Positions 25,176-32,242 of a DNA stretch of 38,417 nt are shown here, in pieces; within the stretch, counting starts at the first letter, position 1, and the number at the start of each line of letters is the position of its first letter. The notes below the pieces were generated by a model. It was not told where the DNA came from. It was given only the letters and a program-made list of their open reading frames with translations, and did not search any database. Made by a program: the position numbers and the translations under genes. The DNA comes from Clostridia bacterium. GTDB lineage: Bacteria > Bacillota > Clostridia > Christensenellales > Borkfalkiaceae. Location: NCBI GenBank assembly GCA_017457215.1, contig JAFTHU010000035.1, positions 1 to 38,417 on the forward strand, written 5' to 3'.

Positions 25176-26113
25176 TATTCCCAAATTTCTCTGGCGATTG
25201 CTAAAATCTCTTGCGGCGATTGCGTAGAAAACAGCCGCTCTTTATATGCGGCAGCACCCCGTTCCCCCTTTACGTAAAACGCCGCCATCTTCCGCATAAA
25301 CACCGTTGTAAAGCGTTCATCGCATACCTGCTGCGTCCATTTTAGCTGTTTTTCAAACATTTGCAACTTGCTTTCCGTTTCCATTCCCGTCAATTCGCAA
25401 AAAATTTGCGGGTGGAAAAGAGCTGCCCGCGCCACCATAACGCCATCCGCCCCCGTTTCGTTTAACAGCGTTTCTGCGTCGGCGTTAGAAAACACGCCGC
25501 CGTTTGCGATCACGGGAATTTGCACGGCGGCTTTTGCCTTTGCTATCTCCGCAAAATGCACCTCTCCCGCATAAATTTTATCTTTCGTTCTGCCGTGGAC
25601 GGTAATCAAACTTGCGCCCGCTCCCTCCATACGCTTGGCAAACTCCGTCGTGATGAATTTGTCTGCCGTTATGCCAATTCGGAATTTCACCGTGATAATC
25701 TTTCCGCTTTTTACGCACTCTTTTACGATTTTTTCTGCAAGAAACGGATCTTCCAATAAAGCGCTCCCCTCTCCGTTTTTGTAAATTTTCGGAACGGGAC
25801 AGCCCATATTGATATCGACGATGGGAAAAGGAGCAAGTGCGTCGTGTTCACATGCTGCCCGCATCGTTTCCGGCTCGCTCCCAAAAATTTGCGCCGCGCA
25901 AAGTCCCTCTTCTCCGTCGGTGTACAACAACTCTTTCGTGTTTTCGCTGCCGTATTTCAAACCCTTTGCGCTCACCATTTCCGTATAACAAAGCCCTGCG
26001 CCGTATCCCTTACAAAGACGACGGAACGCATAGTTCGTGTATCCCGCAAGCGGCGCGAGAAATACATTGTTATTTATTGCAGTATTTCCAAGAAAAATCG
26101 GTTTTAATTGCAT
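25175..26113 (-). CDS. dus: tRNA-dihydrouridine synthase (DusB-like)
   Basis: This FMN enzyme reduces uridine to dihydrouridine in the tRNA D loop. The 312-residue protein is a TIM barrel starting with FLAPLAGYTN (FMN site). It has the catalytic cysteine C105 in INMGCPVPKIYKNGEGSALL, HGRT (phosphate and FMN contact) and the IPVIANGGV strand. A helical C-terminal tRNA-binding domain follows. AGAGGA lies 8 bases before the ATG. It is the last gene of a spoVB-mazG-dus unit (28-base gap after mazG). Confidence 0.93.
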   Translation of the reverse strand: MQLKPIFLGNTAINNNVFLAPLAGYTNYAFRRLCKGYGAGLCYTEMVSAKGLKYGSENTKELLYTDGEEGLCAAQIFGSEPETMRAACEHDALAPFPIVDINMGCPVPKIYKNGEGSALLEDPFLAEKIVKECVKSGKIITVKFRIGITADKFITTEFAKRMEGAGASLITVHGRTKDKIYAGEVHFAEIAKAKAAVQIPVIANGGVFSNADAETLLNETGADGVMVARAALFHPQIFCELTGMETESKLQMFEKQLKWTQQVCDERFTTVFMRKMAAFYVKGERGAAAYKERLFSTQSPQEILAIAREIWE

Positions 26114-26141
26114 ACACGGGTCCTCTCTGCGCTCGTTTTGC

Positions 26142-27581
26142 TTATAAAGAACACAGCTCCTCTTTTGCCGCCTTATAATATTTATCCCATTCCACTTCGG
26201 AAAGTTCTGTTACCGTTTTACCGTCTTCAAGCGCTTTCTTTTCAGCAAGAGTGAACCTTGCCGCAAACCTTTCCGCACTTTCTTTCAGCGCCTTTTCGCA
26301 ATCACAGCCACTCTTTCTGCCCACGTTGATTACGGCAAACAGAACGTCGCCGAGTTCTTTTTCCGCCGCAACCGTATTCCCAGCATTGTAAGCAGCGAAA
26401 AATTCTTGCAATTCTTCGTCAATCCGTTTTGCCGCCGTGCATACGTCGGCGAAATCCAACCCTGCTTTTGCCGCGCGTTTGCCAATTTTTTGCGCGCGCA
26501 AAGCCGCAGGAAAACATTTCGGCACGTCGTTGACCGAATCGGCAAAAGTTACCTGATGCTTTTCCGTCATTTTATTCTTTTCCCAAACGGAAAGCGCGCT
26601 TCCTTCTGTTTCCGCTTTGTCCTCTCCAAATACGTGCGAATGACGAGATATGAGTTTTTGGCAAATCCCCGTCAATACATCCGTTAAGTTAAACGCGCCC
26701 GTTTCTTCCTTTAAAATGGCGTGGAATACCGCTTGCAATAAAATATCCCCCGCCTCTTCCAAAATTTTATCGTCGTCCTCTTGGTCGATTGCGTCCACCA
26801 ATTCGTACGCCTCTTCCACCGCCGACATTTTAATACTTTGGCAGGTTTGCACCCGATCCCAAGGGCAACCGTTGGGCGCGCGCAGGCGCACGACAATCTC
26901 TTTCAAATCCTCCATCGTAAAACGTTGTTTTTTTAATAAATCTACGCGCTCCAGCGCCACCGCCGAAGTGTAGTTATACTCCTTTTGACGGTCCAATTCA
27001 AACAACGAAATACTTCTTGAATTTCCGTCACAAAGATATTTTACTGCGCTTTCTTCACCAAATAAATCGCCCAAAATCAACTTGCAATCGCTCGCCAAGC
27101 TCTCGTCGTCTAAATCGTATACAAGCAACGGCAACGCAAGATTCCCCTCGCTTGCCCGCTCGGCAAGCTCATAGGCAGAAACCGCCGTATAAGAGCAATC
27201 GCCAAACCCCGCCACGCGCACCAATGCCGTCGTTTTAGACACTCCGTCCACAATTTCAACCTTTCCGCGCGTCCGCTTTATCAAGGCTTTTACCGAATTA
27301 TCCTCTGTCGCCGCGCCGTCTACCAAATATACCGCGTCCTCACCCTGCTGCACCACCGCCTTGGCAAGATTTTTCGCCAGCGTAGCAAAATTACGGCTAC
27401 TTTCATATACGCCGTCTAAACAAACATGGGGTACGCCTAATTCCTGCACCGTTTTATACGACTCCGTATATGCCGTGCGTACGACGATTTTCCGATTTTG
27501 CGCCGCCGCGTCCATAATAATTTTTTCACCGCGGCGGGATAAATCCCCTTGCGCTACCCCCAATCCAATTACCGTTATCAT
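26142..27581 (-). CDS. mazG: MazG nucleotide pyrophosphohydrolase with N-terminal methylase-like domain (YabN-type)
   Basis: The 479-residue fusion has an N-terminal tetrapyrrole methylase-like domain (about 1-215). Its SAM motif GLGVAQGD is degenerate compared with the usual GLGPGD, so methylase activity is doubtful. The C-terminal part is a full-length MazG (about 225-475) with RAPNGCPWDRVQT and the metal motif EEAYELVDAI...EEAGDILLQ. MazG hydrolyses NTPs to NMPs, cleaning aberrant nucleotides. The same fusion (YabN) lies next to spoVB (YabM) in Bacillus. AAGGAG precedes the ATG and only 3 bases separate it from spoVB. Confidence 0.93.
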   Translation of the reverse strand: MITVIGLGVAQGDLSRRGEKIIMDAAAQNRKIVVRTAYTESYKTVQELGVPHVCLDGVYESSRNFATLAKNLAKAVVQQGEDAVYLVDGAATEDNSVKALIKRTRGKVEIVDGVSKTTALVRVAGFGDCSYTAVSAYELAERASEGNLALPLLVYDLDDESLASDCKLILGDLFGEESAVKYLCDGNSRSISLFELDRQKEYNYTSAVALERVDLLKKQRFTMEDLKEIVVRLRAPNGCPWDRVQTCQSIKMSAVEEAYELVDAIDQEDDDKILEEAGDILLQAVFHAILKEETGAFNLTDVLTGICQKLISRHSHVFGEDKAETEGSALSVWEKNKMTEKHQVTFADSVNDVPKCFPAALRAQKIGKRAAKAGLDFADVCTAAKRIDEELQEFFAAYNAGNTVAAEKELGDVLFAVINVGRKSGCDCEKALKESAERFAARFTLAEKKALEDGKTVTELSEVEWDKYYKAAKEELCSL

Positions 27582-27584
27582 TGC

Positions 27585-28970
27585 TTACTCCTTTCGTCTT
27601 TGTTTGGATACGATTAAATTATACACCAAGTTTATCAAAAAGGCAACCAAATAACAAATATTCGTAGCATGGGCAAGCCCAAAAATGGAAATTTTCGAGC
27701 TTTGAAGCCACCAAGTATACAGTCCAGTTTTTACCATTACCGCCAAAAGCATGGAAAGCGCGGCGTATTGCGGTTTGCCCTGCGCCGTTAAACAAGCCGA
27801 TAACGTCTGTACGCACGATAACGTTAGCGCACTCACCGAAAATATACGGATTAGTTTTATCAAAGTATCCAATTCGGCGTCTGCAAGTGCGCGGAATATG
27901 ATTTTCGCGGCAGGCGCGGCAAAAAAGAACAGAGCCGCTGCGCTCGGCAACGCCACCGCAACCGTTACCGCCAAAGCGTATACTACACGTTTTCTCGGCG
28001 ACGCGCCGTTCTTTTTTCGGGCTGCTGCCGTTGCAACGGCAGGCACACTCGCTGCGGCAATTCCGTAACAAATAGACACGGGAAGATTGATCACCGTTAC
28101 CGCGCCCCCTGAAAACAAGCCGAATAACGTAACCGCATTTTCTGCGTACGCACCCAAAAAGCGCGGCACAAGCACGCTATCCAACAGCCCTGAAAGAGGC
28201 AAAATGATAGAGCTGAACGTAACGGGAATACTTAATTTCAACACAGCTTTTGCCGAAATTTTTTCCTCATTTTTTTGTAAAAGGACGGGGGACGGGTCGC
28301 GACGAAATAAAAAAAGCATCAATAGCAACGCCGTCGTTTCAGAAATGGAAACCGCCAAAAGTAAAAAAGTAACTGCGCGGCGTACGTTTGCGCGAAAAAG
28401 ATAAGCAAAAATAAGCCCCACACCCACCTTTACCGCTTGTTCGGTGATTTCGGAAAACGCCGTGGGCTTCATATTATTTTTGCCTTGAAAAAATCCCCTA
28501 AATACGGAAATTGCTGAAACCAAAAACACGGAAGGGGCTAACGCGTAATATCCGCCCAGCACCTCTTTACTGCCTTGTGCCGTTGCTAAAAAGGGCGCAA
28601 TCACACACATAATCGCCGTTCCCAATAATCCAATACACAAAAACAGCTTCATTGCCGTTTTAAAAACGGGTAACCCCGATTGTCCAATGCCAATTCTTTC
28701 CGCTGTCAATTTCGCAATCGACGAGGGAATTCCCGTCGCCGATACCGTCAGCAACAAACAATAAACGGGATAAACCATTTGATATAAACCCATTCCGTAT
28801 CCGCCGATAAGATTCGTCAAAGGGATGCGGTACAACGCACCCAACAGTTTTGCGATAAATCCCCCCGCTGCAATCCAAACCGCACCTTTTAAAAAGCCGT
28901 TTTTATCATTTTTTTGATACACGGGTCGCTTATCAGCGTACGATTTTTCCTTATGAATACTTTTTTCCAT
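27585..28970 (-). CDS. spoVB: stage V sporulation protein B (MOP-superfamily lipid flippase)
   Basis: This multi-helix membrane protein of the SpoVB/MurJ-like MOP superfamily has 461 residues and about 12-14 hydrophobic segments. SpoVB is required for spore cortex synthesis and is thought to flip lipid-linked precursors. Conserved N-terminal text is GAVWIAAGGFIAKLLGALYRIPLTNLIGGYGMGLYQ. A soluble 25-residue N-terminus (rich in Lys/Tyr/Asp) precedes the first helix. AAGGGGG is the Shine-Dalgarno. It heads the spoVB-mazG-dus unit. No sigma-A promoter is evident upstream, and no convincing sigma-E site was found either. Confidence 0.92.
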   Translation of the reverse strand: MEKSIHKEKSYADKRPVYQKNDKNGFLKGAVWIAAGGFIAKLLGALYRIPLTNLIGGYGMGLYQMVYPVYCLLLTVSATGIPSSIAKLTAERIGIGQSGLPVFKTAMKLFLCIGLLGTAIMCVIAPFLATAQGSKEVLGGYYALAPSVFLVSAISVFRGFFQGKNNMKPTAFSEITEQAVKVGVGLIFAYLFRANVRRAVTFLLLAVSISETTALLLMLFLFRRDPSPVLLQKNEEKISAKAVLKLSIPVTFSSIILPLSGLLDSVLVPRFLGAYAENAVTLFGLFSGGAVTVINLPVSICYGIAAASVPAVATAAARKKNGASPRKRVVYALAVTVAVALPSAAALFFFAAPAAKIIFRALADAELDTLIKLIRIFSVSALTLSCVQTLSACLTAQGKPQYAALSMLLAVMVKTGLYTWWLQSSKISIFGLAHATNICYLVAFLINLVYNLIVSKQRRKE

Positions 28971-29068
28971 ATATCCCCCTTTCTTCTCCCTTTAGCAGTT
29001 TGCGAAGAAGGCATACTTTTTATCGACAAAAAAAGAAGAAAAGGATTGAAAAAAGCACAAAAAAAGCG

Positions 29069-29097
29069 TTGACATTTCCCCTAAAAGCGGATATAAT
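29069..29097 (+). promoter_or_regulatory. sigma-A promoter of tRNA-Gly
   Basis: TTGACA (29069-29074) and TATAAT (29092-29097) are separated by 17 bases, both perfect. The tRNA begins 12 bases after the -10. Confidence 0.9.
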
Positions 29098-29108
29098 AAA
29101 GGAGTAAT

Positions 29109-29183
29109 GCAGGTGTCGCCTAGCGGTATGGCGGCAGCTTCCCAAGCTGTTCCCGGCGAGTTCGACTCTCGTCACCTGCTCCA
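29109..29183 (+). tRNA. tRNA-Gly, anticodon CCC
   Basis: Acceptor GCAGGTG pairs with CACCTGC, with T as discriminator base followed by encoded CCA. The D arm is short (GCCTAGCGGTATGGC). The anticodon arm is GCAGC-TTCCCAA-GCTGT with anticodon CCC, reading GGG. The T arm contains GTTCGACTC. U73 is typical for tRNA-Gly in Bacillota. Confidence 0.96.
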
Positions 29184-29187
29184 AAAT

Positions 29188-29220
29188 AAAAGTAGGACGT
29201 CTTGCACGGCCTACTTTTTT
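29188..29220. terminator. terminator between tRNA-Gly and the AraC gene
   Basis: Stem 29188-29196 pairs with 29210-29218 (AAAAGTAGG/CCTACTTTT), with a T-run on the plus side. It terminates the tRNA, and on the other strand the AraC-type gene. Confidence 0.85.
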
Positions 29221-29223
29221 TAG

Positions 29224-30048
29224 TTACGTTTTATTTTTCTTTCTGTATTCCAAAGGGCTACACTCGTATTTTTCTTTAAACGACTTAATAAAATACGCCA
29301 CACTGGAAAAGCCCAACAATTCGCCGATTTCGTTGACGGGAATATCTCCGTACAAAAGATATTTCTTGGCTTTCTTCAAGCGCAAGTCCATTCGGTATCT
29401 CGACGGCGATTTCCCTGTAAATTTTTGAAACAGAGTCCGCAAATACACCTCGCTGATTTTACACATTTCCGCGAGTTCCGCAATCGAAAGATTGCTCTCT
29501 ATATTCGTATCAATATATTGTATTGCCCGTGAAATTATCGAATATCCGTGCTCGCTCTGCAACGCAAAAAAGCGCCTATTTTCCCCCAATTCGGACAAAA
29601 TTTGATACAAAATCGCTTTAAATCTCGCGCGGATATTCTTGGTGGAGGAGTCAGCGTAAATTACCGCTTTTTCAAAGGCAGAAGCAATTTCCTCGTTTGT
29701 ATTAAAAACAATCAAATCTTGGTCCAAAGAAATAGGACGGTTTTCTTCGTCAAACAAATAAAAACTGATTCCCACCGTACTGCTGTGCGCGCCCTTGAAA
29801 TTGATGAATTTTACCTTATATTCGCTTCCCGTCGCCGTATACACCAAATTTCCGCTCTGTGCAAAAAGTTTTGTCCCGTCCGCCCGCTCATAGACGGCGT
29901 CGCAGCCGTCCAAATACAAAAATAATTCTTGCTTTTTCGGTTGCGAAAAACAGGAAAACGTATTTGTTTTTTTCCAATATTGCCGTAAAACGCTTAAACT
30001 TTGTACGCTGTAATTTGATTTATACAATTCGTCTATGCTTTTTCGCAT
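29224..30048 (-). CDS. AraC-family transcriptional regulator
   Basis: The 274-residue protein has an N-terminal cupin-like ligand-binding domain (about 20-130) and a C-terminal AraC double helix-turn-helix (about 170-268, with NLSIAELAEMCKISEVYLRTLFQKFTGKSPSRY and VNEIGELLGFSSVAYFIKSFKEKYECSPLEYR). The start at 30048 has GGGAGAGG about 7 bases upstream; an in-frame ATG 20 codons before lies upstream of the predicted transcription start. It is divergent from a glycoside-hydrolase-like gene, so it is the likely regulator of that gene, sensing a sugar or oligosaccharide. The actual ligand is unknown. Confidence 0.9.
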   Translation of the reverse strand: MRKSIDELYKSNYSVQSLSVLRQYWKKTNTFSCFSQPKKQELFLYLDGCDAVYERADGTKLFAQSGNLVYTATGSEYKVKFINFKGAHSSTVGISFYLFDEENRPISLDQDLIVFNTNEEIASAFEKAVIYADSSTKNIRARFKAILYQILSELGENRRFFALQSEHGYSIISRAIQYIDTNIESNLSIAELAEMCKISEVYLRTLFQKFTGKSPSRYRMDLRLKKAKKYLLYGDIPVNEIGELLGFSSVAYFIKSFKEKYECSPLEYRKKNKT

Positions 30049-30079
30049 CACAAAACCTCTCCCGTTACGCTTTAAATAT

Positions 30080-30108
30080 AGTATATAACATTTACCACAA
30101 GATAGCAA
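30080..30108 (-). promoter_or_regulatory. sigma-A promoter of the AraC gene
   Basis: On the minus strand TTGCTA (30108-30103) and TATACT (30085-30080) are separated by 17 bases. The predicted start is near 30073, 25 bases before the ATG. Confidence 0.68.
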
Positions 30109-30118
30109 GTATTTTTTC

Positions 30119-30153
30119 TCGTTGTTTCGTTTTGTTATATTTTCATTGTTGCG
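30119..30153. promoter_or_regulatory. candidate tandem operator between divergent promoters
   Basis: Two similar 11-base words, TCGTTGTTTCG (30119-30129) and TCATTGTTGCG (30143-30153), are direct repeats matching at 9 of 11 positions, offset by 24 bases. They fill the space between the two -35 hexamers. AraC proteins commonly bind tandem direct half-sites in such places. This is low-complexity T-rich sequence, so chance is possible. Confidence 0.3.
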
Positions 30154-30160
30154 CGCGATA

Positions 30161-30189
30161 TTGACTTTGTCCCCAAATTATTGTACAAT
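30161..30189 (+). promoter_or_regulatory. sigma-A promoter of the glycoside-hydrolase-like gene
   Basis: TTGACT (30161-30166) and TACAAT (30184-30189) are separated by 17 bases, leaving a leader of about 37 bases. Confidence 0.78.
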
Positions 30190-30232
30190 AAAACCGCAAA
30201 AATCAATACGCAAAAGCGTTTGGAGGAAAATA

Positions 30233-31678
30233 ATGAAACAGCAATCTTGGAAAATCGTATATCAAAATTATGCTGGAATGGAGAAAAAAGCTGTTGATTT
30301 TCTGTCGAAAGAAGCCGGCAAATATTTGATTCGTAACGAGGGCGTGTATACCATTTACGTCTTGCCGTGCGAAAAAGAAAGCGCGGATATCGACGGCAAT
30401 GCAATAATCGTCGGTAAATATAGCGACAGCAAAATTATTCAAAAATACGTAAGAGCAGACGAAATCAAAAAAGGCGGATTCTTGATAAAAGTTATCAAAA
30501 ATCCGATAAACGAAAACGCCCGTTTGGTTATCATAACCGCAAACGACGACGTAGAACTCTTTTACGGCGCAGTCAGTTTTATTGACGATTATATCCCCGA
30601 AAATATCATTCCTCGCGGCGCAGTACGTATGCCCCAAACGATTTTCGAGGGCGAGCTTTGGGAATACAATTACACGGAAAACCCTTTCTATAAGACCCGC
30701 AGCGTTTTTACTTGGGGGCATCCTATCAACGATTTCCGCAACTATATCGATAACATGGCACGCTTGAAACTTAATCAACTGATTATCTGGAACGACTATC
30801 TGCCCCTTAACGCGCGCGAACTTATCGAATACGCACATTCTTACGGCATCGAGGTTATTTTTGGCTATGCATGGGGCTGGAAACCCGGCTTCGGTAAAAA
30901 TATTACGGATATCAGCGACGCGCGCTTGCAAGAATTAAAAGCGGAAATTATCGCTACGTACGAAGATACTTACGCAAAAATCGGTTGCGACGGAATTTAT
31001 TTTCAATCTTTCACCGAAAACAACAACGAATACGTTAACGGACGTTTAATTGCCGAAGCGGTTAGAGTCCTTGTCAATGATACGGCAAATACTCTTTTTG
31101 AAAAATACCCCAACCTGAAATTGCAATTTGGCTTACACGCCATGTCTGTAAAAAACCATTTGGACGAAATTGCAAAAGTGGACAAACGCATTGAAATTTT
31201 ATGGGAGGATTGCGGATCTTTCCCCTACAACTACAACCCGTCCGCATACAATGAAGAATATTTTAAAGAAACGTTAGATTTTACAAAGAAAATTTTGACC
31301 CTGCGCGGCAACGCGCCTATCGGCTTGCTTTTTAAAGGCTGTATGACGTTAGATTGGACGCAATTCGTCCGTCAAAGCGGCCCGTTCATATTAGGGAAAA
31401 ACGCCGAGCGCATTATCGGCCACGATCAATGTCTTCGCCAAGGCGCTTGGAAGATTTTTTCAGCAGAATGGATGCAATATGGAAAATATGCGATGGAAAT
31501 GTTGCAATTTATTCAAGAAAACGCCTTATCGGAAGTAAATATATGCGTTGCCGGCGCATTCGACGGCGGCATCTATTTACCCCAAGCCCTTTGCGCGCAA
31601 ATGTTCAGAAACCGCGAAGAGGATTATGGCGAAACACTGAAAAAAGTCAGCCGCAGAGAACAGGTACGCATTGAATAA
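30233..31678 (+). CDS. putative intracellular glycoside hydrolase (TIM barrel, GH20/GH67-like layout)
   Basis: The 481-residue protein has no signal peptide or membrane helix. The N-terminal 130 residues have the alpha/beta layout of the non-catalytic domain found before GH20 and GH67 barrels. A TIM barrel follows (about 140-400), with strands such as NQLIIWNDY, GIEVIFGYAWGWKPG, DGIYFQSFTENNNEY and RIEILWEDCGSF. Acidic residues at strand ends (TE in SFTENNNE, WED) are catalytic candidates. I cannot assign a family or substrate. The start at 30233 has GGAGG 7 bases upstream. It is divergent from the AraC gene, and no sugar transporter or kinase is adjacent. Confidence 0.7.
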   Translation: MKQQSWKIVYQNYAGMEKKAVDFLSKEAGKYLIRNEGVYTIYVLPCEKESADIDGNAIIVGKYSDSKIIQKYVRADEIKKGGFLIKVIKNPINENARLVIITANDDVELFYGAVSFIDDYIPENIIPRGAVRMPQTIFEGELWEYNYTENPFYKTRSVFTWGHPINDFRNYIDNMARLKLNQLIIWNDYLPLNARELIEYAHSYGIEVIFGYAWGWKPGFGKNITDISDARLQELKAEIIATYEDTYAKIGCDGIYFQSFTENNNEYVNGRLIAEAVRVLVNDTANTLFEKYPNLKLQFGLHAMSVKNHLDEIAKVDKRIEILWEDCGSFPYNYNPSAYNEEYFKETLDFTKKILTLRGNAPIGLLFKGCMTLDWTQFVRQSGPFILGKNAERIIGHDQCLRQGAWKIFSAEWMQYGKYAMEMLQFIQENALSEVNICVAGAFDGGIYLPQALCAQMFRNREEDYGETLKKVSRREQVRIE

Positions 31679-31688
31679 TATAGGAAAA

Positions 31689-31725
31689 TAAAAAGAACGG
31701 ACGCCATAGGCTTCCGTTCTTTTTT
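31689..31725. terminator. bidirectional terminator between the hydrolase-like gene and perR
   Basis: A 9-bp perfect stem (31693-31701 with 31713-31721) has an inner GCC/GGC helix and flanking A and T runs. Confidence 0.88.
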
Positions 31726-31726
31726 C

Positions 31727-32110
31727 TTACGATTTTTTTTGACAGGTCGGACATTTTCCAAAAAATTCAACACTGTATCCCTCTACCGAAAATCCGTGGT
31801 CTGCCGTAATCGCCAACGCCTCCGTCGGCACGCCCGTCGCCTCTACGTCTGCGACCTTGCCGCATTGCAAACAACGTGCGTGATAATGCGGCATTACGTT
31901 ATAATCGTATCTTGTTTCATCTCCCGCCGCCCGCAATTCCAACGCCTTGCCGCCGGCAGCAAATCCGCCCAAAACGCGAAACACCGTCGCCCGCGAAACA
32001 CTGGGATAAGATTCGTGAAGATATCCGTATACTTCCGTCGCCGTCGGATGATCCAACGTCTTTAAAGCGTCGTAGATGATTTGCTTTTGTTTCGTCTGTC
32101 TTTCTTGCAT
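31727..32110 (-). CDS. perR: Fur-family peroxide-type repressor, PerR-like
   Basis: This is a metal-dependent repressor of 127 residues with a winged helix domain (1-65) and a dimerisation domain. The regulatory metal ligands of PerR are all present: H21, D69, H75, H77 and D88 (D88 corresponds to D104 of Bacillus PerR; Fur has Glu there). The structural zinc site is C80/C83 and C120/C123. In PerR, Fe2+-catalysed oxidation of the histidines releases DNA. The start at 32110 has AAGGAGGG 7 bases upstream; 15 extra in-frame codons overlap the promoter. Rubrerythrin, a common PerR target, lies 4 kb away. Fur-type iron or zinc sensing is less likely. Confidence 0.88.
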   Translation of the reverse strand: MQERQTKQKQIIYDALKTLDHPTATEVYGYLHESYPSVSRATVFRVLGGFAAGGKALELRAAGDETRYDYNVMPHYHARCLQCGKVADVEATGVPTEALAITADHGFSVEGYSVEFFGKCPTCQKKS

Positions 32111-32132
32111 AGGCGCCCTCCTTATTAAGATT

Positions 32133-32147
32133 GAATACTGATTATAA
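32133..32147 (-). promoter_or_regulatory. possible PerR box (autoregulation)
   Basis: On the minus strand TTATAAT-C-AGTATTC overlaps the 3' end of the perR -10 and the start point. The left half is a perfect PerR half-site, while the right half matches at only 4 of 7 positions. Confidence 0.3.
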
Positions 32148-32174
32148 TATAACATAAAATATCGGTCTTGTCAA
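32146..32174 (-). promoter_or_regulatory. sigma-A promoter of perR
   Basis: On the minus strand TTGACA (32174-32169) and TATATT (32151-32146) are separated by 17 bases. The start near 32139 gives a leader of about 28 bases. Confidence 0.8.
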
Positions 32175-32202
32175 GCGGTTTTTTAAAATTTTTTAACTGG
32201 AA

Positions 32203-32237
32203 AAAAACTCCGTCTGCAATTTACAAACGGAGTTTTT
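32203..32237 (-). terminator. terminator of the spoIIR-sleB-ypeB unit
   Basis: An 11-bp stem (32203-32213 with 32227-32237) lies 5 bases after the ypeB stop and is followed on the minus strand by a T-run. It separates this unit from the perR promoter. Confidence 0.88.
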
Positions 32238-32242
32238 CTTTT

